Source of the DNA: Meloidogyne chitwoodi
Lineage: Eukaryota; Nematoda; Chromadorea; Rhabditida; Meloidogynidae
Assembly: GCA_015183035.1 (NCBI GenBank)
Contig: JACZZP010000015.1
Span: 930,001 to 994,000 of the forward strand
DNA length: 64,000 bases
Direction of reading: 5' to 3'
Of the stretch, positions 51,750 to 62,009 are shown piece by piece (position 1 is the stretch's first letter; each line of letters opens with the position of its first letter). Under the pieces are notes generated by a model. That model had not been told where the DNA came from. It did no database searches and worked only from the letters and a program-made list of their open reading frames with translations. A program made the position numbers and the translations under genes.

Positions 51750-54469
51750 TATAATAAATAATAAACTAAAATAATTAAATAATTAATTAAAATATTTTAA
51801 ATAAATTCTCCTTTTCCCAATCACAATTTATTTAAATAAATCAGAATTAAATTATCTATTTTCCAAAAATAATTTAATAATTTTAATAAAAAATAAAATA
51901 ATTGTAAAAATAAGTGTTACATTAATTTAACAAATAAACAAAATTATTTTTCTTTTTTTTCTCTTACTACGCCCATTCATCTTTTGATGATCGAAGAATA
52001 AGAAAAAATGATAAAAAAATAAAATAAAATAATATATTAAAAATAAATAAAAATTAGTAATTAATTAAATGCCAAAAAAATAAAAGCAATATTTTTATGA
52101 ACTTTGTTTATTTTTTTTAAAATGATTTACTATAAAATATAAAAAAACAAAAGTACATTTTATGATGATTATTTATTTTTTTAATCATTTCTTTTTTTTA
52201 TTTTCTTAAAAAACGATTCATTTATTTATTTTAAATAATTAGAGAATAAATAATTAATTTTAAATTGTTTTTTTTGTAAATAATAAATATATTATTTAAC
52301 CTTAAAATATTTTAATTTTTAATAAATAAATAAAATATATTATTTATTTTATTAATTAAAGGTCTAAAATTAGAAGAAGAAAAAAGAGAATTAATTAAAT
52401 AATTAAAATTAATATTTATTTATTTAAAAATCAATTTATAAAATAATAAAAAATATTTAAAAAAGGCACATTAAAACAACAGGCAAGGAATTTTTTTTAA
52501 TTTCTTTGCGCGATCATTTGGATAATTGCTTTGCGTTGTAAATCAGTAATTTTATTCTTTTTGAGTATTAAAGCTTTTGTAAAAATAAAAATAATAATAC
52601 CTGATTTTTTTTTACTTTTTTTTATAATATTTAATCATTTTAATTCATCTCTTTTTTCTCTTCTTTTATTTAATTTAGTAATTTCTTTGACCACCCCAAA
52701 GGTTAAATTAAATTAAAAAAGAAAATAAAAAAATAAATTTAAAATATTAAAAGAAAATAAAGTTTATTTATTTTAAAAAATAAATAAATAAATTATCTAT
52801 TTATAAATTTATTTTAAATGAAAAAATAATATTTTTGTTCATAAATAAAATTAAAAAATATTTTTAACACATCCCTGATCTGTCTGCTTATAATTAAAGT
52901 TAAAATAATATTTATAATTATTTTTTATTAAAATTTAATTTTGTAAATATAAAAGAGAAAATTAAACAATTATAAATATAAAAATAATAATATTTATTTT
53001 TATTTCATTGTTCTCATAAAAAAAGAATCGGAAGTAAAAAATAAATAAATAAAATAAAGAATTTAAAAATAAATAATAAGAGTCAAGAAAGGCGCGGTTA
53101 TTTAGGTATATGTATATTGATTTGAGTGAATAATAAATATTTAAAAAGAGAGAATTATTGGACGTTGATCGACTTTAAGAAGGAAAAGAAAAATTTAAAG
53201 AATAAATGAGGGATTGACTGACTGACTGACCATTCTTTTTTATTTATTTTAAATAAAATAAATATTAAAAAATATTTTAAAAAGAATATCAAAAAGTAAT
53301 TTATTTAATTTTCTTTTTTAAATCTTTTTTTTAAATCCCTTTTTTTAAAAAAAAATATTAAATAAATACATTTTTCTAATAAATTATTAAAAAACAAAAA
53401 TGCCTATTGGAGGAATTTTTTTATTTTATTTATTTAATATTTATTTAAAAATTACAGAATACTAAATAAATATAATATTTAAATAAATAGAAGATTTAAA
53501 TAAATCTTTTTTTTTTAATTTATTTAATTGAAAATTAAAATATTTTTTTTTATTAAAAAATAAAATTATTTTAAATAAATAATTTATTTAATATTTTGTA
53601 AATAATTTAAAAATATTAAAATAAAAAAAGAATAAATAATATATTTATTAAAAATTATTTAAAATAAATACATTTACCTAATTATTTTTAAGAGAATATT
53701 ATTAAATAAAAATATATTTTTTAAATAAATAAATTCTTTATTTATTTTTTAGATTTTTTTAATTTAAATTTAAAAAGTAAATATTTATGAAATAAAAAGT
53801 TTTTATTTATTTTATTATTAAAAAATATTATAATAAAAATAATTAATTTTTTTACCTAAAATTAATATAAGATCATCCTTTTATTTTAATGGAAAATAAA
53901 TAATTTTTATTTTTAAATTTAATTTATTGTTAAAAAAACTAAAATTCTTAAAATAATAAATTAAAATATTATTTTTTATTTATTAGAGCAGCTTTTTCTT
54001 TTTTTTAATTTATTTGTTAAAATATATATTTATTAAATATATATTCTCACATCAAAATAAATAAATAAATAAATAAATAAATAAACTCTTTAATAAAAAA
54101 ACATTTTTACCTATTTTTATTTCTTTAAAAAATATCTTTTCCCAAAATTATTTTGCTTAATATTCCCGTTTTATAAATAATTTATTTATTAGCAAAATAA
54201 GCTTTAAAAAGACAAAAACCCGTTAAATAAATTATTTGTTTAATAAAAGAACAAAAATTTAAAAATAAAATATTTTATTTAAATTAAATTAATTTATTTT
54301 TAATTTATAAAAATAAAATTCCCTTCCAATAAAAAATAAACTTTTATAATTAATTAATTAAAAACAATTTTTAAATATTTATTAATTATTATAATATTTT
54401 AATTTCAAAAAGAAATTAAATTAAAAAAATTATTTTTATTTTTTTAAATATTCTTTTTCCTTTAATTAA
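51750..54469. other. Long gene-poor AT-rich stretch
   Basis: About 2.7 kb with very high A+T, many TTTATTTA-type runs and a short (GACT)n run near 53,215-53,231. Two less AT-rich patches at about 52,490-52,700 and 53,085-53,235 could be regulatory, for the Asn-rich gene or for unseen transcripts. No convincing exon was found. Confidence 0.5.
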
Positions 54470-55157
54470 TTAAAGAAAAGCAAATCTTTCTGTCCACCAT
54501 GGATTATTAAATTGTTCTTTATTTAAATTTGTTGGTATTGAAGAAAATGAACGACCAAAACGAACTTAAAAATATTTTTAATTATTTTAAATTAATTAAA
54601 AAATTAATTAATTTATTAATATTAATTTAATATTAAATTATCTAAATAATAATAATTTTTTAATTTTTACCAAAAGGTTGTGGTGCACTATTTCTTTTAA
54701 TATAATTATTTAATAAATTTTCTGATCTTTTCCCAAAACGGACCATTGCACTTCTTAATGTTGCAGAACGTGGAGATCGTCCGAATCGGATCAATGCATT
54801 TCTCATTGTTCGTTTTTGGGCTGAGGCAATTGAATCAAATAAATCACTTAAAAATATAGTTTAAAATATTATATTTAAATAATTATTGTTTTCAAATAAA
54901 TTTCAGGCAAAATTTTATATATTTTTATTTTTTTATTTATAAATTATTTTTAATAAATAATTTTAAAAATGCCTATTTTTTTCAAATGATGGTTTAAAAA
55001 AAGCTTCTCTATCAGCTAATTGTAAAAGTGACGGAAAAGATCCAATTTCATTATCTTCAACATTTTTAATTTTATTTTCTGTTAAAAACTGATTGGACAT
55101 TGACTGACTGAATGAAATAATTAAAATAATAAAAAATATAATTTTATTATTAATCAT
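54470..55157 (-). CDS. flp-11: FMRFamide-like neuropeptide precursor FLP-11
   Basis: ATG 55157-55155 begins a signal peptide (MINNKIIFFIILIISFSQS). The second exon reads KR-TMRNALIRFG-R, then SATLRSAMVRFG-KR, a spacer SENLLNNYI-KR, and NSAPQPFVRFG-R, with the last peptide split by an intron after PQPF. The third exon gives a C-terminal spacer ending WTERFAFL and stop at 54472-54470. The order of peptides (two MRNALVRFG-like, a spacer, then NGAPQPFVRFG-like) is that of C. elegans flp-11, whose peptides act in sleep and locomotion control. Dibasic or single-Arg cleavage sites and amidation glycines are intact. The intron between exons 1 and 2 seems to use a GC donor (AATAG|GCATTT), since no GT occurs between exon 1 and the next acceptor. 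Confidence 0.9.
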
Positions 55158-56589
55158 TATTTTATTATTAGGAGAAATATATTTTTATATAAATTAAAAG
55201 TTGAGATAATAAATATTTTTTTCTAAAATTAAAAAAAAAATAATAATTTAATTAATTAATTAACAAAATATTATTTTTAAATTAAATTTTAATGTTTTAT
55301 TTAATTTATCAGAAATTAAATTAATTATTATTAATATATAAATACAGTAATAATTCTAATAATAAAATAAAAACTTTAAAATATTTCTATTTTTGAAAAT
55401 AATGATGAAAATAATAATTATTTTTATTAAATATCTGCTCAAATATTAAGACATCAAATATTTGGAAAAACTTAAAAAATAGCCTTAGGGTGCTAGAAAA
55501 GTTTAATAATAAATATAAATATATACTCTGATATTATTATTATATACTTTTATTTTTTCTAATTTACTATTGCGTGTGGGAGTTGATGAAAAAAAATTAA
55601 AAAAAGTTTATAAAAAATATTAATATTATAAAATTAATATAAAATCTCTCTTATTTTATTTATAGAGAAGATAAATAAATATATTTAAAAAATAAATATA
55701 ATTAAAACCTTAAACTCCTTAAAAGATTAAAAAAAGAATTTTATAATTAAAATAAAATTAATTTTGTACTTCTCTAAAATAATATTTTTGATCTGAGATA
55801 ATTATTTATAATATATTTATTTATAGTAAAGGTAAATAATATTTTAATTAAATAAAATTAAAAATATTTTATTTATCAAATTGTATTAAAATATTTTTTA
55901 ATACAAAAATAATATATTTTAAAAAATATTACAATAATATATAAATGTATCAAATAATTTTGTTTAAATTTAGAAATAAATAAATTAAAGTTTTTCTTTT
56001 TTAAATTAAAAAATAAAAACAAATATCAAGTCCCAATAAAAATCTTTATTTTTAAAAAATGAGGCAAATAAATATAATTCAAAAAATAAATATATACAAA
56101 GTTACACTAAATTAATTTACCTATTATTATATTTTAAAAAGTAAAAATGGTGCTTTTTCAGTTGTTTTTTTTTTACATTTTCTCCTCAAAATAAACTAAT
56201 TTTACCTTTATTTTATTTAAACATTTCTTGACAAATATAATTAAATTAATTAAAATTGATATTTTTAAATAAATATATTTGTAATAATGTAATATATATA
56301 ATAAATCAATTTGTTAATACTTAAAGTTATTCTAATTAAATAACAAAAAAACATTTATTTTAATCATCACAATATTCTTAAAATGCATTTTATAGAAATT
56401 TTGGCAATTTTAAAGAAATATATAAAAGTGATAAAATTATAAGTGAAAGACTGTAAAATAATAATATTTAAGTATATATTATTTTAAGAAATTTTGAGAT
56501 TGGTCAATATTAAAAATAATAATTAAGTGAAGAAATTAATAAATTAATATCAAAATAAATATAAAAGAATATATTAAGTCAATTTTTTG
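55158..56589. other. Intergenic upstream of flp-11
   Basis: About 1.4 kb of very AT-rich DNA. It should contain the flp-11 promoter and the 3' UTR of the patched-related gene. No gene was seen. Confidence 0.5.
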
Positions 56590-59500
56590 TCAATTTACTT
56601 CAATAATATTAGAATTACTAGTACAACATCCACGTACAAAAAGTACTAGTGCAACTGGAAGAAATACAAGGCCATGAAGTAGTCCCAAAGTTATGGCAAG
56701 AAAGACAGTCTTAAAGAAAGTAACAATCATATAGGCTGGAACATCTGCTAAAACCACAACAGCCAAAATTGTAGAAATTGCTCCTTGGGTAAGAGGCCAA
56801 CCCAATGCACCTAATGCTTCACGAATTTTTTCACGTGGCGTAGATCGGGTTGAACAGACATAGCCATAAGTGATATGTGCAGAATAGTCAACAGAAAAGC
56901 CAATAGACATTATGATAGTGATCATTGAAATTGCATCCTGTTTTTGTAATTAAAATTTTTTAAATAAATTTTATTTGACAAAATAATAACCAAATTAACA
57001 TTCCAAAGTGTCATAAAACCAATAACTCCAATATCAATGCTAGCAATAGCCAAAGCAACCCAAAATGCACAAGATGGTTGAGGGATTAAAAGCAATGCTA
57101 TAAATATCATTACAGCCATTGCAATTATAATATTTTGAATAGTATTTGGCACAATCAAAGCATATTGGTCAGTAAATAACCAAAGTGGCATGAAACTAAA
57201 AAAATAAATAAAATAAATTATTAAAATTTCAAAATTCACGTTGTAATATTATAACGAGGAAAACGGGCAGCAACATCGCGTAACAATTGTGTTGCTGTTT
57301 GTTGTTGTACTGAGGTAGAAATATCTCGTAATCCAACAAGAAAACTTTAGATAGAAATAATTAAAAAAATTATATTATTGTTTTACCGAAATGAATTTAT
57401 TCGATAAAAGCCTCTTTTTGGTAACCATTCCCATTTGACATCTTCTGGCCAATTTTCCGTATGTTTTGCAGAAAAGAAATGCTATAAAATAACCATATTT
57501 TCATCATAATTTAATAACAAAAAATAAGAGATCTTATTAATTTATTTTTTACTTTATCTCGTAAAAAATATTTAAAAATTAATACCTTAGCCAGTCCATA
57601 AAATGTCTGATCTGAGGTCACATCTGACATATTAAAACCTTCGCCTGCAATTCCATATTTTTGATCACTATAATACCATTCCATTTCCTTCAACCAAAAT
57701 TGAACAGACTCATCGCCAATTGTATGACGAGTATTTGCAAATACATGAACCATTGAACGAACTCGCAGTCTTTCTTCTGGATCACCGAGATTTGGTGCAT
57801 TATTGACTACAACCTTTAAAATAAAGCATTTAATTTTACACTAAAAATGAATTTAAAAACCTGAACAATGGCACCATAATACCAAAAATATTTTTCTAAG
57901 GCTCGATAATGCGGAATCGCATAAGAATCACGAACAAGCAAATTAATTGGTTCAAGCCCCTCTCGCAATTGAGTACAGCCATAAATTGCAAAAATGAGAT
58001 AAACACCAAACCAAACAATAGCCAATACTCTAATTAATGGCTGCATTAGAATTGGAGCAAACCTGGAAAAAGTTATTTTGAAAAATATCCGTATAAATAT
58101 AATAAATGATTCTGACCAATTTTGGAAGAAATTAGCAGGTTTTGAGTCTCTTAAATTAAAATCGAGCTTTTTAGGGTCTGGATGAGGAGCAGTGCCTAAC
58201 CAAAATAATCTAGTGAACAAAGATGACTGCGCATCCATTTCTTCTGGAACAGTTGGTCGTAACCAAATACAATGCAAACCACTTGATTCCCAATGTATAG
58301 AAAGAGCGAGAATACCAGCGAAGAAAGTTATCTTTTTCAAAAAAAAAGTTAAAAATTAAAAAAATTAAATATAAAACCTGATAAATAAATGTTATGGAGA
58401 TGGCAACTCCAGTATAAATACAAAATATTTGTACAGCTGGAATGCTAGTTATTGCACCAACACCAAAAGAAAGAGCATCTGTCAAAGCTGTGATGAACAT
58501 TGAAATTGCCGCATCACTCATTGCTTCACCCATTCGACGTTGAACTGAAGAAGCTCTGTTTGTGCGACGAATAGCAGCAATCATTAAAAACATATTATCC
58601 ACACCGACAGCTTAAGTGAAATTTAAGCATAGGATGTAATAAATGAATATAAAAAAATTAGAGCTAATTAAAAATCTGTAAAATTGTTGTTTCAACTAAC
58701 CAACAACCAAAAAAGGCATCACACCAACAATATCACTATATGGCATAGAACATAAATTTAAATATCCAATTGCAGTCACAATTCCCATTCCAGCATTTAT
58801 AACACCAAGTATAGCAAGAACAGGTTTGGAAACAGCCCAGTCAATGTGCCAACTATTCCGGCATGTTGACATATTACAAAGTGCAGAGAATAAAAGCAGA
58901 ATAAAAAATGCAAGAACAAAACGAGGTTTGAGTGAATCTGCATTTCTTTTAAGCTCTTCGGCTAAAGTCTTAAATTTTTACAAAATTTACTTGAAATTAA
59001 AAAAATCTAAACAAACATAAAGATAAGATAAAAGTAAAAAATGTTAAACTTGAGAATGAAAGTAAGTAACAGAGATAAATGGATTTGTATAATTTTTCAT
59101 TAGAAACTGAAATTGTTTTTCCCATAGTCCTGATAAGTAAGAAACATTTGATGGAAAAAATTGAAGATGGTAAATCATTAGCCATGAATGAGCTCCTCTC
59201 AAAATCATTTCATTGTTTTGTCCATAACCAACAGTAACACCACCGAGACTTGCACCAATATAATTATGTCTGTTATAAATAAAAAATTTTAAATTAAAAA
59301 ATATGTTCAGTTATCTTAGTCAGAAAATCTTATTAAAGCAGAATTTCATGTGGAGTAACTGAATTATATCCGCACTTTTTGAACGCCACAAAATACATTT
59401 TAAAGATAATTTGTGGAGCTGGAATGCGTTAATCTGAAAATGGATTCGAACCAATATAGCATCAAATTAAATGTAGCATTATACCACTAAACCACAGATC

Positions 59501-60205
59501 ACTTATTATATGTCACACTTGTTAAAATCTAAATTTCTTCTTAATAAAATCTTGAAATTCAATTTACGCAATTTTCAGTAAAAATTTCTTATTTGTCAAA
59601 ATATTCTACTTACACTCCTCCAAGTTTAATCATCGGATATGTTATATTTACTCCGCGTTGATAAAAGCCAGAAATTAATGCAATATGTTTATTTCCTGGA
59701 CAGCCTTGATTTCTCCATGAAAGGCAGAGATCCTTATACCGAAATATACGACCTTTATACTCAACTTTAACATCTTGTTGGATCTGTTTGTCCAATGCAA
59801 CAATCATATCAGAGTAAGGCATTGTCAAAATATTTTTTCCCAATTCTTTTGTGTTTACTGTGACCTTAAATATATTTTTTAATATTTAAAATTTTTTAAC
59901 TAAAATTATTGTATTTTAACCTGGACTTCCCTTGATTGCGTAACTGCTCTGCCTGGAATATAGCTTCCATTAAAAAGTGGCCATTTGTCATGGATAATCT
60001 GTCTCTCTGTTTTTGATTGTGCATTTGCAGGTGTAAAAAGATAAATAGCGTCAGTAATTGAATCTAAAGATATGAAGCCACTGATGGCGAAAATTGTAAT
60101 GAACAGAGGAAAAAATATTAATGGTAATGGATTATGAGCAATAAATCTGCCATAACGATAGAAAAGCTGTGAAAGTGGTCGTTCCAGGCAGTCAAAATTG
60201 TGCAT
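56590..60205 (-). CDS. Patched-related protein with sterol-sensing domain
   Basis: ATG at 60205 begins MHNFDCLERPLSQLFYRYG, then a first membrane helix (PLIFFPLFITIFAISGF). A large extracellular domain follows with cysteines (CLSWRNQGCPGN) and N-glycosylation sites. Next is a sterol-sensing domain block (LAILGVINAGMGIVTAIGY, PFLVVAVGVDNMFLMIAAI, ALTDALSFGVGAIT). After a second extracellular part comes the RND-like half 2 (TIIMSIGFSVDYSAHITYG, then VFLAITLGLLHGLVFLPVAL), ending ...CCTSNSNIIEVN with TGA at 56592-56590. GVDN and GFSVDYSAH carry the Asp residues of the RND proton-relay motif (GxxxD). The PTR family is expanded in nematodes, where members act in cuticle, moulting and membrane lipid or sterol handling. 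Which C. elegans ptr gene it matches cannot be settled here. Confidence 0.9.
59430..59501 (-). tRNA. tRNA-like sequence, probably a tRNA pseudogene
   Basis: On the minus strand this is exactly 72 bases, with a full seven-pair acceptor stem (TGATCTG with CAGATTA, one G-T pair). It has an A box (TGGTTTAGTGG) and a perfect B box (GGTTCGAATCC). The D arm and first half look most like nematode tRNA-Gly. The anticodon stem pairs poorly (about 3 of 5), the loop TTTAATT would give anticodon TAA with an unusual T at position 37, and the T stem has a mismatch with two extra bases. It lies inside an intron of the patched-related gene, on the same strand. A decayed tRNA copy is more likely than a working tRNA. 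Confidence 0.45.
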
Positions 60206-60646
60206 TTCTTTCTATAAATTTAATAAAATTTTAATAAAAATAGAGTGCGGCGCAAGATATAGGTCATGGCAGGATCAGGATCCTACGGAAAAATCTAATA
60301 TTTTTAGGATTTTCTTGTTACTTAAATAGTTATTCGAGTCAATTATGGATATGACCATTCTGTCCAAAAATATAAATTGGCATTTAGTCCAAAACCTATT
60401 ATGTGTAGGGGTCGTTTAAGAGTAGCCAATTCAGAGTAGGCTAAAAATTATGTTAATTTTTTTATAATATTATGTATTTTTACTAGTGACCGGCCGAATA
60501 ACTTAATGGAAGAGAAAATTGAGTTTTTTTATAATGTTTTTAAAGGGTTACTATATAAACCGCGTATTTTATCAGTCTTCTGTCAGGAGTACGTCAACCA
60601 ACGTCTACGAACAACGCCGTCTACGACAACGTCTACTGCAAAAGCT
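60206..60646. other. Intergenic upstream of the patched-related gene
   Basis: This is GC-richer than most spacers in the window, with patches such as GGATCAGGATCCT near 60,272 and a run of ACGTCTACGA-like words at 60,590-60,635 that leads into the minisatellite. No gene was recognised. Confidence 0.5.
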
Positions 60647-60757
60647 GGTTCTATGAGCTGATGTTCTAGGAGCTACGCCAACGGTGGTGGTTCTAGTAAC
60701 TTATGTTATAGGAGCTACGCCAACGGTGGTGGTTCTATGAGCTGACGTTCTAGGAGC
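60647..60757. repeat. 42-bp minisatellite, about 2.6 units
   Basis: The 29-base word starting TAGGAGCTACGCC occurs at 60667-60695 and again at 60709-60737, 42 bases apart. The word GGTTCTATGAGCTG, followed by GTTCTAGGAGC, occurs at 60647 and 60731, 84 bases apart. The unit length is a multiple of three, and one frame reads a Gly/Ser-rich RSYANGGGS repeat interrupted by stops, so it may once have been coding. Confidence 0.75.
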
Positions 60758-60758
60758 A

Positions 60759-61677
60759 ATGTTGCTTGGAAAACCGATAGATGATCTCCTCCGGATGCAG
60801 CCAAAGCGCAGGTTTTCAGCCGTCAGCACTCTTCGGATTGGTATTCAATTTATTAGAGTAAGAAAATTTTAGTAAATAAATGTCAAATAATAATTATTAT
60901 ACTTTAAGGCCTTCTGCAGTCTCCATAAAGTGGATTCATTCATCGCGATGTGAAACCAGCAAATATCGCTGCAGGCCACAAGCGGCCAGATCTCATCTAC
61001 CTCGACTTTGGGTTAGCGCGCTTCATTTACACAGACGAGGACAAATTAATGCTGAGACCGCGTTGCAAGAAGGTGAAAATGAGCATTTCGTCCAGAAATT
61101 TCTTTATCTTCGCTTATTCTTTCAGATCCAGTTCCGTGGGATATAGCTACTGTTCGTTGAACGCGCAAAAGTGCATGAACTTCGAGTGGATGATCTTTGG
61201 TTTGTAAGGAATGCCAGGAAAAGAATAAGACCATTACTAGCGCCGAGTTGCTTGAGGTAGATTGTCCTTTTTTATCACTAACAAATTTTATAATATTAGG
61301 ATTGTCCGCCTTTTCTCGTATCATGGAGAATTTGCGCCCACTTGGATTCGCTGATGAGCCCAACTGCGGTTCTCTCATTCAATGGTTTACTGAAAACTTA
61401 CAAGCGGACCCAGAAAGAAACAATAGTTTTGAATGGCAGCGTGCCGGTCAGTCAGTGGCTCGTGTTAGAGATGCCGAAGTTACTGGAACTGGTACAGAGA
61501 GGCAAGTTTTTCAGCTATGTTTGTGTGACTTCTAAACTGAATAATTTACAGCTAAAATCCGAAACTGCGTAGACATATTTCAGTCTCTTCACTTTATTGG
61601 CTGTTTCAGACGAAGAAGATGGGAGCACCGTTGAATACGATGACACCATTGAGAACATGCTTTCTGGCGAAGAATAA
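60759..61677 (+). pseudogene. TTBK-like protein kinase pseudogene
   Basis: Pieces of a tau-tubulin-kinase-like (CK1 superfamily) kinase follow in correct order but in changing frames. They are LLGKPIDDLLRMQPKRRFS, SLHKV, GFIHRDVKPANIAAG (catalytic HRD with K and N), YLDFGLARFIY (DFG), CSLNAQKCMNFE (subdomain VIII), DDLWFV (subdomain IX), ENLRPLGFADEP and TVEYDDTIENMLSGEE. At least four single-base indels are visible: an extra T before the first intron (CAATTTATTAG), and losses at HKV/GFIH, in FRG..YSYC and at NFE/DDLW. Two introns keep recognisable GT..AG ends. The N-lobe is missing or replaced by the minisatellite. Base composition is much richer in GC than neighbouring genes. Such kinases are highly expanded and often sperm-expressed in nematodes. 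Confidence 0.75.
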
Positions 61678-62009
61678 TGAACATATATGAAATCAAAGCA
61701 GAGCAGCAGAGGGAGCGGCAGAGAAGGAGATGATGACCAAACTCCAGAAGATGCCAAGAAATATTATATTTAATATATGTAAAGATGCTTACTATCGCCA
61801 ATCTCAAGAATTGAATAGTATAGAGACCAATGATCATTTAAATTTTTGAATTTACATAAATATCCACAGGATACCGTACCATTGGAGGATGAAACGGCTT
61901 GGCAATGAATTGATTTGTTCAGAAAGCAGCACTTTTGAGTATTGCCAAAAATAACAAAAAAGTTTACGTATTTTTATTTTTTAATAGTTTATCTTTTTTG
62001 TTTTAGAAA
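61678..62009. other. Spacer between kinase pseudogene and FTSJ3 gene
   Basis: The first part keeps the GC-richer composition of the pseudogene and may be its old 3' end (a DDDQTPEDAKKYY-like frame at about 61,720). The last bases (TTTTTTGTTTTAG then AAAATG) look like a splice or trans-splice acceptor for the following gene. Confidence 0.45.

Noticed and set aside
52490..52716. Possible small gene in the long gene-poor stretch
   Set aside because: The 61-residue frame is low-complexity, and no exon partner or known motif was found on either strand.
53213..53232. Short (GACT)n run, with similar words near 48,275 and 55,100
   Set aside because: Too short and too few copies to call a repeat family. 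Probably chance or a tiny microsatellite.
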